Shown: positions 8,777 through 18,623 of the stretch, one piece after another
Position numbering within the stretch: the stretch's first letter is position 1
Layout of the letters: the number at the start of each line of letters is the position of its first letter
DNA from: Filimonas sp.
GTDB lineage: Bacteria; Bacteroidota; Bacteroidia; Chitinophagales; Chitinophagaceae
Assembly (NCBI GenBank): GCA_017306865.1
Contig: JAFKHH010000014.1
Coordinates: forward strand, 496,001-560,000
Reading direction: 5' to 3'
DNA: 64,000 nt
Translations under genes and position numbers: made by a program
The notes under the pieces: model-generated
The model's database searches: none
What the model was told of the DNA's origin: nothing
The model's input: the letters and a program-made list of their open reading frames with translations, nothing else

Positions 8777-9880
8777 ATGAGCCGTAAAGGAAAGGTTTTA
8801 GTTGCAATGAGTGGCGGTATTGACAGTACCGTTACGGCTCTCATGCTACATCATGAGGGTTACGAAGTGGTGGGCATTACCATGAAGACCTGGGACTATG
8901 CGTCCAGCGGTGGTGGCCACAAAGAGACAGGCTGTTGTAATATAGATAGTTTCAACGACGCAAGACAGGCTGCAGTACATCATGGATTTCCGCATTTTAT
9001 ATTGGATATACGTGAGGAATTTGGTGATTTTGTGATAGAGAACTTCGTGGATGAATACCTGGCAGGGCGTACGCCTAACCCGTGTGTGATGTGCAATACG
9101 CACATAAAATGGCGCGCACTGCTGAAACGTGCGAATGCACTGAATTGCGATTTTATAGCGACCGGGCATTATGCAAACATTCACCAGCATGACAATGGCC
9201 GCTTTTACCTGAGCAAGGGCCTGGATGAACTGAAGGACCAGAGCTATGTGCTGTGGGGGCTGGACCAGGAGCTACTGAGCCGTACCATTATGCCATTGGG
9301 TAAATACCGTAAAACGGAGATACGCCAGATGGCGCTTGATTATGGTTACCCGGAACTGGCTAAGAAGAGCGAGAGTTACGAAATATGTTTCGTACCAGAC
9401 AATGACTACCGTGGATTCCTGAAACGCCGCATAGATGGGCTGGAAGACTCTGTAGCCGGCGGTTGGTTTGTAGATAAGACGGGAAAGAAACTGGGTCAGC
9501 ACAAGGGTTATCCGTTCTATACCATTGGACAGCGTAAGGGCCTGGATATTGCGCTTGGAAGACCTGCGTATGTAACAGGCATTAATCCGGAAACCAACAC
9601 AGTTGTATTAGGTGACGAAAGCGATCTTGACCAGAATGATATGATGGTGGGTAAGATCAACTGGATCAAATACGACGGTATTACAGATGGCATGGAAGCT
9701 ATTACGAAGATCAGGTACAAGGACAAGGGTGCATTAAGCAATCTGTACACTGCCGACAATGGTTTACGTATTCGCTTCTATGAAAATGTAAAAAGTATAG
9801 CTCCCGGGCAAAGCGCTGTTTTCTATGAAGGAGATGACGTGATCGGCGGGGGAATTATACAACGCGGGGCGTTGATTTGA
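8777..9880 (+). CDS. mnmA: tRNA-specific 2-thiouridylase MnmA
   Basis: Inserts sulfur at U34 of tRNA-Lys, -Glu and -Gln anticodons, using ATP and a sulfur relay. The 367-residue length fits the family. The PP-loop motif SGGIDST is at residues 12-18; the two catalytic cysteines are C106 (CVMCNTHIKW) and C204 (SYEICFVPD). The C-terminal barrel contains FYTIGQRKGL. The last codons (ATT TGA) merge into a TTTGAAATTTGA phrase repeat, so the repeat overlaps the stop codon. Stand-alone gene with its own promoter and terminator. Confidence 0.96.
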   Translation: MSRKGKVLVAMSGGIDSTVTALMLHHEGYEVVGITMKTWDYASSGGGHKETGCCNIDSFNDARQAAVHHGFPHFILDIREEFGDFVIENFVDEYLAGRTPNPCVMCNTHIKWRALLKRANALNCDFIATGHYANIHQHDNGRFYLSKGLDELKDQSYVLWGLDQELLSRTIMPLGKYRKTEIRQMALDYGYPELAKKSESYEICFVPDNDYRGFLKRRIDGLEDSVAGGWFVDKTGKKLGQHKGYPFYTIGQRKGLDIALGRPAYVTGINPETNTVVLGDESDLDQNDMMVGKINWIKYDGITDGMEAITKIRYKDKGALSNLYTADNGLRIRFYENVKSIAPGQSAVFYEGDDVIGGGIIQRGALI

Positions 9881-10086
9881 GATTTGAAATTTAAAATTTG
9901 AGATTATTATTATACAAGCCGTACAAATAAATGTGCGGCTTTTTTATTTCAACACGTAGTTATTGATTATTTAGATATTCCATATCTACTTTAAAGCATT
10001 ATAGTTCCATGTTCGCGCAGATATGGAATATTTAAGCAGCCTTTGGCACCAGCTAATTTCAAATCTCAAATCATAAATTTCAAATC
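9881..10086. repeat. TTTGAAATTTGA inverted repeat spanning two convergent stops
   Basis: Arms at 9881-9905 and 10062-10086 pair over 23 of 25 positions. The left arm follows directly on the mnmA stop, and the right arm contains the stop of the convergent methyltransferase gene (10080-10082). Inside are the mnmA terminator and a 13-bp inverted repeat ATATTCCATATCT (9975-9987) / AGATATGGAATAT (10019-10031). Confidence 0.8.
9916..9945 (+). terminator. Intrinsic terminator of mnmA
   Basis: AAGCCGTACA (9916-9925) pairs with TGTGCGGCTT (9932-9941) with one G-T pair, followed by a T-run. Confidence 0.8.
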
Positions 10087-11246
10087 TTCTTAAACATCGC
10101 GGCGAACATGCTATCTGCTTTTTGTTCGTAGCCAAGTAATAGTTCTTGTTTTACTAATTGCAGTTCGGGAAATTGTTTTAAGATAAATGCCACTGCCTCT
10201 TCATTTTCTTTTTTATATACAGAGCAGGTTATGTACAGGAAGTAGCCATCTTTTGCGAGATGCGGTATTGTGTTGGCTGCAATCTTCTTTTGAAGGGATG
10301 CGTAATAGTTTATTTTATCTTTCGTGAAAAATTGCAACTGCTCCGGCGTACGTCCCCAGGTGCCACTGCCACTGCAAGGCGCGTCACAGATGATAAGGTC
10401 AAACTGCTGGTCAATGCTTGTTACCGGCTGTCCGATGTCTGCAACAAAGGCGTTATAGAGATTGATGCCTGCTCGGCCAAAACGTTGTTTGAGGTTGTGT
10501 ATAATGGACTGGCGAATGTCACTTACCGTCAATTTTATTTTGATCAGCACATCGGTTGCGAGTATGGACTTCCCTCCGCTTGCCGCACAGCAATCCCACA
10601 CAGTAGGTTGCTTCTTTTCTACCAGTGACATCAAAGCGCCTACACGTTGTGAACTATAATCCTGCACAACAACTTCTTTGTCGATAGCCAGTATAGTGTC
10701 TATCTTACTCGCATTAGTTAGCGCGAGTGTATGCTCACCTATTACCGTAAACGGGATATTGTGCTGTTCCAGTTTCTGCTGTACAGCTTTATTCTTTCCC
10801 GGCCTGGCGCGAAGAAAAAGATCTGGCTGGGTTAGATGTGATAATGCAAATGTTTCAGGCTGTATTCCTACACTTAGCTCTTCTATAAACGGGAAAATAG
10901 ATGTGGCTGTAAATGAATATTTAGTGCGGACAAATGAAATTCGTTCTGTTAACACTTCACTCCATACACTTAACCATTCCTCATTGTATAGAGCCTGCCA
11001 GGGTGTTGCATTACTGTTACACAGAAAGATGGCAGCTTTTATTCTTTCTTCGATCGAAAGATTATTTAACGCTTCTCCTAAACGGTAAAACGTATAGCTG
11101 AGTGATGTAATATATTTCCGGTCTTTTGATCCGTGCTTTTTATGCTCCGCGAAATATTTCTTTAAATGATGCTGCAACGGTTCAGAACCATCATATTGGT
11201 TAATGATATTGACTGCCGACTGTAGATATGAGGGGGCGAACTTCAT
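10080..11246 (-). CDS. RsmB/NOL1-NOP2-Sun family RNA m5C methyltransferase
   Basis: S-adenosylmethionine-dependent RNA cytosine-5 methyltransferase, 388 residues. The SAM-binding segment VWDCCAASGGKS, the first catalytic-region motif DAPCSGSGTWGR and the second Cys motif YITCSVYKKENE are all present; the N-terminal ~130 residues correspond to an NusB-like helical part. Closest in layout to 16S rRNA C967 methyltransferase RsmB. The longer reading frame to 11297 is rejected: its first 17 codons run through the palindromic terminator at 11258-11277, so ATG 11246 (MKFAPSYLQ) is chosen. The stop codon lies inside a phrase repeat. Confidence 0.88.
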   Translation of the reverse strand: MKFAPSYLQSAVNIINQYDGSEPLQHHLKKYFAEHKKHGSKDRKYITSLSYTFYRLGEALNNLSIEERIKAAIFLCNSNATPWQALYNEEWLSVWSEVLTERISFVRTKYSFTATSIFPFIEELSVGIQPETFALSHLTQPDLFLRARPGKNKAVQQKLEQHNIPFTVIGEHTLALTNASKIDTILAIDKEVVVQDYSSQRVGALMSLVEKKQPTVWDCCAASGGKSILATDVLIKIKLTVSDIRQSIIHNLKQRFGRAGINLYNAFVADIGQPVTSIDQQFDLIICDAPCSGSGTWGRTPEQLQFFTKDKINYYASLQKKIAANTIPHLAKDGYFLYITCSVYKKENEEAVAFILKQFPELQLVKQELLLGYEQKADSMFAAMFKKI

Positions 11247-11257
11247 ACAAATAAAAA

Positions 11258-11277
11258 AGCCTGTTTTAAAACAGGCT
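11258..11277 (-). terminator. Intrinsic terminator of the 11338-12150 lipoprotein gene
   Basis: A perfect 20-bp palindrome, AGCCTGTTTTAAAACAGGCT, with T-run on the minus strand (A-run at 11252-11258 on the plus strand). Confidence 0.8.
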
Positions 11278-11337
11278 AAATTACAATAAAACAGCAACGT
11301 TCCATAAAAGAGCTGTCTTTCAGCCCTGTTTATCGAT

Positions 11338-12150
11338 TTATTTATAGAAGAATGTGTAAGTGCATTTTTGTTTATCTCCGGTAGACAATCTGCGATCTGT
11401 AACCGCTTTTACCGGCATATCGCTCTTATTAAAGGTATATGTAATAGTACATGTTTCTTGCACAGTTGTTCCATCTACAACCTGGTAGCTTGCTGGTAAA
11501 TTTTGAGAAGCAAACACTTCGTTGTCCCCAAACAGATCAAGTAACCCAAACCTATTACTATAGCTATTTATTAAAAGGAGATTTTTGAACGAATTGGGTT
11601 TATCTGTATAGGTGAAAACATATCCATTTGATGTCTTCATTACATTTCCATTTTTTGATTCTACAGTGATGACAGCATTGGCGGAGTACGCATGCACAGT
11701 TACGTTTTTCAGTCCATCATTATCATAACTAAATTCCCACGAATCACTATTCCCTTCCATTTTTTTTATGCATTTGTTTTGTTCATAGTCATAGCTCTGG
11801 TAAAGACCATCGCTATACATGTTGTATAAATTAGACTCTAATAAACCTACAACGTATTTATCATCACTATGCGTTATTTGTATGGTCTGCCCCATATTAG
11901 CATATTTAAGCTGGAATATAGTATCTGGATTGTCTGCTTTATGCGTTAAAAAATCTACACCCTGTATCCATTTCACCAGCGTTTTCCCTGTAGATGAAGG
12001 ATCGCTACTTCCTCCTGTTTCTTTATCGTTTCCATTATTACTTTCACCATTGTTATTCTGAGGATCAGTTTTTGGCCTCTCATAAGAGCCTTCTTTTTTA
12101 CATGAAGCAAAAGTGGCAATCAATGCCAACGCAAGTAGTGCTTTTTTCAT
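11338..12150 (-). CDS. Outer-membrane/surface lipoprotein, paralogue 1
   Basis: A 270-residue lipoprotein with a signal peptide and lipobox ending FASC (Cys 17), then a low-complexity Asn/Gly/Ser linker (about 25-55). The rest is rich in beta-strand-like segments with repeated short tracts such as YDYEQNKCIKK and FSYDNDGLKNVTVH, which recall YD/RHS-like or DUF4595-like surface proteins. It ends KCTYTFFYK, nearly the same ending as the next gene (YKRTFYYK). I cannot assign a function. Confidence 0.75.
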   Translation of the reverse strand: MKKALLALALIATFASCKKEGSYERPKTDPQNNNGESNNGNDKETGGSSDPSSTGKTLVKWIQGVDFLTHKADNPDTIFQLKYANMGQTIQITHSDDKYVVGLLESNLYNMYSDGLYQSYDYEQNKCIKKMEGNSDSWEFSYDNDGLKNVTVHAYSANAVITVESKNGNVMKTSNGYVFTYTDKPNSFKNLLLINSYSNRFGLLDLFGDNEVFASQNLPASYQVVDGTTVQETCTITYTFNKSDMPVKAVTDRRLSTGDKQKCTYTFFYK

Positions 12151-12309
12151 TTTTTCCTGGTTTAGGTTTTAATAAGGTATTTGCAGGAAAACGATGTTTT
12201 GTTGAAAATTATTGAGGTGTGGTGTATTTTTTTCTTGTTGGGTTATTAAGGGAAAACGTCTTTAAGAGCAGCCTTAAATCAATGATAGAATTTGCCAAAG
12301 AGTAGGCTA

Positions 12310-12373
12310 AGAGTGGGCCACTTTCAACGATATATATCTTTTTCAGGCAGATACTTAAAAAGTGGCCCACTCT
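12310..12373. repeat. Covarying hairpin element, copy 1
   Basis: AGAGTGGGCCACTTT (12310-12324) pairs perfectly with AAAGTGGCCCACTCT (12359-12373). A second inner stem TATCT...AGATA can form. The same architecture is at 45976-46055, where the central G-C pair is replaced by A-T on both arms. Confidence 0.8.
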
Positions 12374-12377
12374 GGCG

Positions 12378-12420
12378 TATAATAGAAAAGCCTGTTTTTG
12401 AAACAGGCTTTTCTATTATA
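12378..12420 (-). terminator. Intrinsic terminator of the 12446-13417 lipoprotein gene
   Basis: A 20-bp perfect stem (12378-12397 with 12401-12420) and TTG loop. The core GCCTGTTT is shared with the terminator at 11258. It is 26 bases past the stop. Confidence 0.85.
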
Positions 12421-12445
12421 TCATCACAAAATAGCTTCCGGGATA

Positions 12446-13417
12446 TTATTTATAGTAAAAAGTACGTTTGTATTGTTCTGAAGTAGGAGGCGTTGGAGGA
12501 TCAACATCGCTGGTAATAACCATGTTACATGCCTGTACAAGATCATGGCTATTGAATATTGCATTCTTAAACTCCATCACAACAAACGGTTTGTTTTTGT
12601 CATCATTGATGGACATTTCAGTCAGAAAATTATTGGAGTTTGAACCATCTTGTTGCCATAAAAAATACTCGTTTGAAAAAGGGATACTACTCTTCTTATC
12701 GTTGTAGGTATAGTTTACTATTTCAGTCAGTTTCAGAGAAGTGGATTGCGGAGCTGAAGGATCTAACATAGATATTCTAAAAGAGGATATGTTTCCATTC
12801 GTAGCATATATGTATTCATATTGCATGGTTAATTGCTCTTTCTGCAACACAGTCCCAAACATTGATACAGTCTGATAGGCGGCGACATTAGTAATCTTAC
12901 CATTTGTATAGGTATATTGCTTTTTCGTAACCAAAGTCGCATTTTTTAGATCAGTAGTTTCTACTGTATAATCAAATTCCTTTGAGCCTGCAGGGTAATG
13001 CACGTCCATTTCTATCTTGACAGGATCATCTGGGGATAGGCCAAAAGCTGTAAAAGCATCAGCACCGGGTAAATCCTTCAATTTCATCGATTTTTCGAGC
13101 TGGGTGATCTTTCCATCCGCATCCCTCGTAAATTTCAACGCCATATCATATTTGGTCGTATCATCTTTCCCTTTAAGTGTGTACCCGATAACCCGGTCAT
13201 TGGTATCATAACTGAAGGATGTTGCTATCGTATCATTTTTTGTATTTACCTGATATATTTTCAGCAACAGCGTACCATCACTCCCGCCTTTAGGAGGTTC
13301 ATTACCATTATTACTACCACCATTATTCCCATTATTATTGGGATCATTTATTGAGAATTCTTTTTGGCAGGATGCAAGTGTGAGAACACAGCAGAGCGCT
13401 AATACAAGGGTTTTCAT
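12446..13417 (-). CDS. Outer-membrane/surface lipoprotein, paralogue 2
   Basis: A 323-residue lipoprotein related to its neighbour at 11338: signal peptide with lipobox LTLASC (Cys 17), QKEFSI, an Asn/Gly-rich linker (NNNGNNGGSNNGN-like, about 24-45), then a beta-rich domain and the ending YKRTFYYK. ATG 13417 is chosen over the longer frame to 13513, because only it places the signal peptide at the N-terminus. The two genes look like a tandem duplication that has diverged. Function unknown. Confidence 0.75.
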   Translation of the reverse strand: MKTLVLALCCVLTLASCQKEFSINDPNNNGNNGGSNNGNEPPKGGSDGTLLLKIYQVNTKNDTIATSFSYDTNDRVIGYTLKGKDDTTKYDMALKFTRDADGKITQLEKSMKLKDLPGADAFTAFGLSPDDPVKIEMDVHYPAGSKEFDYTVETTDLKNATLVTKKQYTYTNGKITNVAAYQTVSMFGTVLQKEQLTMQYEYIYATNGNISSFRISMLDPSAPQSTSLKLTEIVNYTYNDKKSSIPFSNEYFLWQQDGSNSNNFLTEMSINDDKNKPFVVMEFKNAIFNSHDLVQACNMVITSDVDPPTPPTSEQYKRTFYYK

Positions 13418-13552
13418 TTTGTCAGGTTTTAATGGGTTGACACGATAAAGATAATATATAATCGCTTTGCTCATTATAATACCCCACAACCATTTATCAA
13501 GAAAAGGCAGCACTTCTTTGACGTAAGTGCATTGATTTTACCGCACAATAAA

Positions 13553-13577
13553 AAAGGCCGTTATAATAACGGCCTTT
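13553..13577 (-). terminator. Intrinsic terminator of sucAB
   Basis: AAAGGCCGTTA (13553-13563) with TAACGGCCTTT (13567-13577); T-run on the minus strand. 27 bases past the sucB stop. Confidence 0.85.
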
Positions 13578-13603
13578 CTGCAAAAATATATTTGAAGTAC
13601 TGA

Positions 13604-15172
13604 TTAGAGTTCCAGTAAAGTTTTTACCGGGTCTTTTCCGATCAGTAATAATTCAGGATTTTCCAGTAACTCTTTCACTCGTACCAGGAAGCTTACGCTC
13701 TCACGTCCGTCGATGATGCGGTGGTCATAGCTAAGTGCTATGTACATCATTGGCCTGATCACTACCTGGCCGTTAATTGCCATTGGGCGCTCCTGTATTT
13801 TGTGCATACCCAGGATAGCGCTTTGTGGCAGGTTGATGATCGGTGTGCTCATTAAGCTACCGAATACACCACCATTAGTGATAGTGAAAGTACCGCCTTG
13901 CAGTTCTTCCATTGTCAGTTTATTATCGCGTGCTTTACCAGCCAGCTCTATCACTTTCTTTTCTATATCAGCCATGCTCAGGCTTTCTACGTTGCGGATA
14001 ACAGGCACTGTCAAACCACGTGGCGTACTTACCGCAATGCTGATGTCTGCATAGTCGTGATATGCCAGTTCATCACCATCAATGTAAGCGTTCACTGCAG
14101 GCCATTCGCTCAGTGCAATAGCGCATGCTTTTGCAAAGAAGCTCATAAAGCCGAGGTTTACACCGTGTAGTTCTTTAAACTTGTCTTTGTACACTTTACG
14201 TACTTCCATGATGCGGGTCATATCCACTTCATTGAAAGTAGTCAGCATTGCCGTTGTGTTCTTAGACTCCACCAGGCGGCGGCTGATCGTTTTACGTAGG
14301 CTGCTCATTTTCTCCCTGCGTACATTGCGTGTGAAGAGGTCTTGTCCTTCAAACGCTTTTTTACCAGGGTTGGATAATGCAGCTAATACGTCGTTCTTTA
14401 ATATTTTACCCGCAGTACCACTTGGTGTAATATTTTTCGGATCTACTTTTTTATCAGCAATGATTGCGGCAGCTACCGGTGTAGCTTTTACATCATTGGA
14501 TACAGCAGCTACCGGGGCCTGCGATGCAGGTTGTGCAGCAGCTTTTGGCGCTTCCTGTGCAGGTGCGCTGGCAGCACCACCAACCGGTACAGCTACGTCC
14601 GTATCTATTTTAGCAATTACATCACCTATTTTCAATACATCGCCTTCTTTTGCAGCCAAGGCTATTTTACCAGCTTCTTCAGCATTCAGTTCAAATGTTG
14701 CTTTCTCGCTTTCCAGCTCAGCAATCACTTCATCACGCTGAACAAGATCACCTTCTTTTTTTACCCATTTCAATAAAGTCACTTCGCTGATAGATTCACC
14801 AACGGTAGGCACTTTCATTTCAATAATACCTTTGCCCACTGCTTTTGCTTCAGCCTGTGGCTGTGCTGCCGGAGCAGCAGGTGCAGCTTTCTCTTCTTTT
14901 GCTGGTGCAGCCTCAGATGCAGCCGCCGCAGGTTTCGCAGCGCTGTCATCTATGTTTGCCAGTACAGCTCCAATCTCCAGTGTGTCGCCTTCTTTTGCAA
15001 CAGTTTTCAATACGCCAGCCTGTTCTGCATTTACTTCGAAAGTTGCTTTCTCACTTTCCAGTTCTGCAATCACTTCATCACGCTCTACATAGTCCCCATC
15101 TTTCTTTGTCCACTTCAATAGCGTTACTTCGTTTATTGACTCTCCTACTGTTGGTACTTTGATCTCGATCAT
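13604..15172 (-). CDS. sucB: Dihydrolipoyllysine succinyltransferase (E2 of 2-oxoglutarate dehydrogenase)
   Basis: Transfers the succinyl group from lipoate to CoA in the 2-oxoglutarate dehydrogenase complex (TCA cycle). Two lipoyl domains are present: residues 2-76 with ESEKATFE around K42, and about 117-192 with an almost identical ESEKATFE; both are followed by Ala/Pro-rich linkers. A subunit-binding domain ([20 protein letters not shown], near 248) precedes the catalytic core ending [15 protein letters not shown]. At 522 residues it is about 100 longer than the common single-lipoyl enzyme, explained by the extra domain. It is 90 bases downstream of sucA and surely co-transcribed. Confidence 0.94.
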   Translation of the reverse strand: MIEIKVPTVGESINEVTLLKWTKKDGDYVERDEVIAELESEKATFEVNAEQAGVLKTVAKEGDTLEIGAVLANIDDSAAKPAAAASEAAPAKEEKAAPAAPAAQPQAEAKAVGKGIIEMKVPTVGESISEVTLLKWVKKEGDLVQRDEVIAELESEKATFELNAEEAGKIALAAKEGDVLKIGDVIAKIDTDVAVPVGGAASAPAQEAPKAAAQPASQAPVAAVSNDVKATPVAAAIIADKKVDPKNITPSGTAGKILKNDVLAALSNPGKKAFEGQDLFTRNVRREKMSSLRKTISRRLVESKNTTAMLTTFNEVDMTRIMEVRKVYKDKFKELHGVNLGFMSFFAKACAIALSEWPAVNAYIDGDELAYHDYADISIAVSTPRGLTVPVIRNVESLSMADIEKKVIELAGKARDNKLTMEELQGGTFTITNGGVFGSLMSTPIINLPQSAILGMHKIQERPMAINGQVVIRPMMYIALSYDHRIIDGRESVSFLVRVKELLENPELLLIGKDPVKTLLEL

Positions 15173-15262
15173 AAAAATTTTTTATGTCTCTTACTTTATT
15201 GAAAGTTTTATTCTTATCCGTTCGTTCCGAATGTTTGTATTGTCTTAACGGTAACCTGCAAC

Positions 15263-18007
15263 TTAAATACTAAATGCAGTATCAATGATTTCATCCTGCT
15301 CCTGCTTGTGCACTTTACCATAACCCGTAGCAGTAGATGCGCTTGCATTACGGCTGATCACGCCAAAGTTCATCGTTTTCAGGTTCATCTGCAAGAAGGA
15401 TGCTGCACCCATGTTCAGCGGTTCTTCCTGTACCCAGAACCAGGTTGCTTTACCATATTTCTGGTACAATGCTTCCAGTTGTTTTTGAGGCAACGGATAC
15501 AATTGCTCCAGTCTTACGATCGCTATATCGCTCCTGTTTTCTTTCTGTTGTTTGTCTATCAGTTCGAATGACAATTTACCGCTACACAGCAATACTTTTT
15601 TCACTGCACCGGCATCCTTAACGAAAGTATCATCCAATACTTCCTGGAAGCCGCCTTTCGTCAATTCTGAAATATGGCTGTAGCTGCCCGCGTGACGCAG
15701 GTTGGCTTTTGGCGCCATATTGATCAGTGGTTTACGGAAAGGTAATGCCAACTGTCTGCGCAATGCGTGGAAGAAGTTAGCAGCAGTCGTAATGTTGGTA
15801 ACGATCATGTTCAGTTCTGCACTCATTTGCAGGAACCTTTCCAGGCGTGCGCTTGAGTGATCAGGACCACCGCCTTCGTAACCGTGAGGCAGTAACATAA
15901 CCAGGCCGCTCATAGTACCCCATTTCTGCTCTGCACTGGAAATGTACTGGTCTATGACCATTTGCGCGCCGTTGCTAAAGTCACCATATTGTGCTTCCCA
16001 CAGTACCAGGTTGTTGGGGTTAGCCATTGCATAACCATAGTCAAAACCTAATACGCCGTACTCACTCAGCAAGGAGTTGTACACACGGAAGCAACCTTGT
16101 TTTTCCTGTAGCTCGCTTAACCGGCTATATTCTTTATTGGTATTTTCATCGAACAGGATTGCATGCCTGTGAGAGAATGTACCACGTTTTACGTCTTCAC
16201 CGCTCAGGCGTACGTCTTTGCCTTCTGCCAATATACTTGCATAAGCCAGTAACTCGCCTGTAGCCCAATCCACTTTTTTCTCTGTATCGTACAGTTTCAT
16301 TTTGTCCTGTAACAGTTTCTCTACTTTTTTCAAAGGCTTGAAACCGTCAGGCCATTTCATGATCTGCTCCAGCAGTTTTACCAGTTCGCCTTCAGCCACA
16401 CCTGTTTCAGGTGATTTGTCGAAGTCTTCAGGTGTTGCTTTTCTCAAAGCCTGCCACCATAATTCTGGTTTCTGGAATGTATAAGGAAGTGGTTTTTGTT
16501 TTACTTCATCTAAACGCTCTTGCAGATCGCCCCAGAACTTTTTCTCCATTTCTTTTGCAAGATTCTGTGCATCTGCTTCACCATTTTCTATCAGGAAGTT
16601 GGTGTAAATCTCGCGTGGGTTTGGATGCTTATCGATCAGTGCGTACAATGAAGGCTGTGTGAACTTAGGTTCATCCCCTTCATTATGGCCATGCTTACGA
16701 TAGCATACCATATCTATAAAGATATCTGTGTTGAACTCCTGGCGGTAACGGATGGCGATGTCGCAGCATCTTACTACCGCTTCTGCATCATCTCCGTTTA
16801 CGTGCAATACCGGCGCCTGTACCATTGCAGCTACAGACGTACAGTAGTCCGCACTACGCGCGTCATCAAAATCGGTGGTGAAGCCGATCTGGTTGTTGAT
16901 CACAAAGTGAAGTGTACCACCTACGTAGTAGCCTTTCAGTTTGCTCATTTGCAACAACTCATAAATAATACCTTGCCCAGCTACCGCAGCGTCGCCGTGG
17001 ATGAGGATAGGTAATATTTTGTCGTAGTCGCTTTCATATAATATATCTGCTTTGGCGCGGGCAAAGCCTGCTACGATCGGGTCCACTACTTCCAGGTGGG
17101 AAGGATTGGGACACAATTGCAGGTTTACTTTTTTGCCATTAGGCGTTGTGTGTTCGCTTCTGAAGCCAAGGTGATATTTTACGTCACCGCTACCCATCGT
17201 CATATCTGATGGTATTACGCCTTCAAACTCGCTGAAGATCTGCTCATAGGTTTTGCCCATGATGTTTGCCAGCACATTCAGACGTCCGCGGTGCGCCATA
17301 CCTATTACTACTTCCTGCACATCGCTATCCGCTGCAGTATTAATAATAGCGTCCAGCCCCGGAATAGTGTTTTCACCACCTTCCAGGCCAAAACGTTTCT
17401 GGCCTATATATTTTGTATTGAGGAATTTCTCGAAGATTACACCCTGGTTCAGTTTTTCCAGGATGCGTTTTCTTTTTTCAATAGGCAAAGGCTTACTGAA
17501 ATTCTTTTCCATTTCAGTAGTGAGCCAGTCTATTTTTACCTGGTCACTAATGTATTTAAACTCAATACCTACATGATTAGCATAGCTGTTTTGCAGGTGT
17601 TCGAGGATCTTACGTAAGGTAGTAGCACCTAAGCCGATCATAGCACCTATCTGGAAGGTCTGGTCCAGGTCAGCATCGCTGAGACCAAAAAAGCTTAGAT
17701 CGAGGTTAGCACCCCTGTCTTTCCTTGTACGGATGGGGTTTGTTTTCGCCAGCAAATGCCCTTTGTTGCGGTAGCCGAGAATAAGTCGATACACTTTTAT
17801 TTCGCGCATCCAATCGCCGGAACCTGCGGGTTGCTTGCCGTCGCCGGCAGCCTTTGCACTTCCATTTACAGAAGAAACAGCAAAATCAAAGCCTTCAAAA
17901 AATTTTCTTAAATCCGGATCTACAGTTGCGGGGTCTTTTACAAAATCCTGGTACAAACTTTCAATGTAAGCTGGATGTGAATTCGTTATATATGAAAAAT
18001 CCTTCAT
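15263..18007 (-). CDS. sucA: 2-oxoglutarate dehydrogenase E1 component
   Basis: Thiamine-diphosphate-dependent decarboxylase of the 2-oxoglutarate dehydrogenase complex, 914 residues as usual for the family. Seen in order: N-terminal SYITNSHPAYIESLYQDF (E2-binding segment), MAHRGRLNVL, the substrate/ThDP segment GDAAVAGQGI, VCYRKHGHNEGDEP, and the C-terminal half with FLLPHGYEGGGPDHSSAR-like residues (LLPHGYEGGGPDHSS). First gene of a two-gene operon with sucB; E3 (lpd) is not in the window. Divergent from rpsT across 214 bases. Confidence 0.96.
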   Translation of the reverse strand: MKDFSYITNSHPAYIESLYQDFVKDPATVDPDLRKFFEGFDFAVSSVNGSAKAAGDGKQPAGSGDWMREIKVYRLILGYRNKGHLLAKTNPIRTRKDRGANLDLSFFGLSDADLDQTFQIGAMIGLGATTLRKILEHLQNSYANHVGIEFKYISDQVKIDWLTTEMEKNFSKPLPIEKRKRILEKLNQGVIFEKFLNTKYIGQKRFGLEGGENTIPGLDAIINTAADSDVQEVVIGMAHRGRLNVLANIMGKTYEQIFSEFEGVIPSDMTMGSGDVKYHLGFRSEHTTPNGKKVNLQLCPNPSHLEVVDPIVAGFARAKADILYESDYDKILPILIHGDAAVAGQGIIYELLQMSKLKGYYVGGTLHFVINNQIGFTTDFDDARSADYCTSVAAMVQAPVLHVNGDDAEAVVRCCDIAIRYRQEFNTDIFIDMVCYRKHGHNEGDEPKFTQPSLYALIDKHPNPREIYTNFLIENGEADAQNLAKEMEKKFWGDLQERLDEVKQKPLPYTFQKPELWWQALRKATPEDFDKSPETGVAEGELVKLLEQIMKWPDGFKPLKKVEKLLQDKMKLYDTEKKVDWATGELLAYASILAEGKDVRLSGEDVKRGTFSHRHAILFDENTNKEYSRLSELQEKQGCFRVYNSLLSEYGVLGFDYGYAMANPNNLVLWEAQYGDFSNGAQMVIDQYISSAEQKWGTMSGLVMLLPHGYEGGGPDHSSARLERFLQMSAELNMIVTNITTAANFFHALRRQLALPFRKPLINMAPKANLRHAGSYSHISELTKGGFQEVLDDTFVKDAGAVKKVLLCSGKLSFELIDKQQKENRSDIAIVRLEQLYPLPQKQLEALYQKYGKATWFWVQEEPLNMGAASFLQMNLKTMNFGVISRNASASTATGYGKVHKQEQDEIIDTAFSI

Positions 18008-18191
18008 GCCGTGGCAATTTATCCTAGTTTCAAAAGAATTGTTTGCAAATATCGTAGTTTGCCGTCACAAAATTTGCTCAATCTTTACGAGAACGTTTGC
18101 GTATAAATCATTCTTTTAAAAAACGTTAACGTTGCTTTTTCAGCCGGAGAAAAAAAATTGATTAAAATTTCCCTTTTCCGGATTTATCTCT

Positions 18192-18199
18192 TACCTTTG
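18192..18199 (+). promoter_or_regulatory. -7 box of the rpsT promoter
   Basis: TACCTTTG, 22 bases before the rpsT ATG, matches TAnnTTTG. A TTTC (18168-18171) stands 20 bases upstream as a weak -33 element. Confidence 0.5.
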
Positions 18200-18221
18200 C
18201 CGTCCTTTAAAAAGAGAATTC

Positions 18222-18485
18222 ATGGCAAACCATAAAGCTACAAAGAAAGATGTGCGCCAGGCTGCTAAACGCAGGGACAGGAACCGTTACTATGGCAAAA
18301 CTACACGTAATGCAATACGTGACATTAAAGCTTTGAAAGAAGACAAAGCTTACGATGAAAAACTGCCGTTGGTTGCGTCTATGATCGACAAGCTAGCTAA
18401 GCGTGGTATCATCCATAAAAACAAAGCAGCTAACTTAAAGAGCAAGTTGGCAAGAAAAACAGCACAGGCTGCGGCTAAAGCTTAA
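18222..18485 (+). CDS. rpsT: 30S ribosomal protein S20
   Basis: An 87-residue, strongly basic primary 16S rRNA-binding protein of the small subunit. It begins MANHKATKKDVRQ and ends NLKSKLARKTAQAAAKA, the standard S20 layout of two long helices. Leader AAAGAGAATTC has only a weak Shine-Dalgarno. It is a single-gene unit with its own promoter and terminator. Confidence 0.96.
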   Translation: MANHKATKKDVRQAAKRRDRNRYYGKTTRNAIRDIKALKEDKAYDEKLPLVASMIDKLAKRGIIHKNKAANLKSKLARKTAQAAAKA

Positions 18486-18512
18486 TTTAGTCGTTCGACT
18501 ATATAATATTTC

Positions 18513-18543
18513 ACCTGCTATTCACTGAGTAGCAGGTTTTTTA
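18513..18543 (+). terminator. Intrinsic terminator of rpsT
   Basis: ACCTGCTA (18513-18520) with TAGCAGGT (18530-18537) and a T-run. Confidence 0.85.
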
Positions 18544-18623
18544 ATTTGTACCCCATTTCACGCAAAGCCACTAAGAAACACTAAGGCGCAAAGCTTATTT
18601 TCCCTAACCTGCAACTTCTTATC

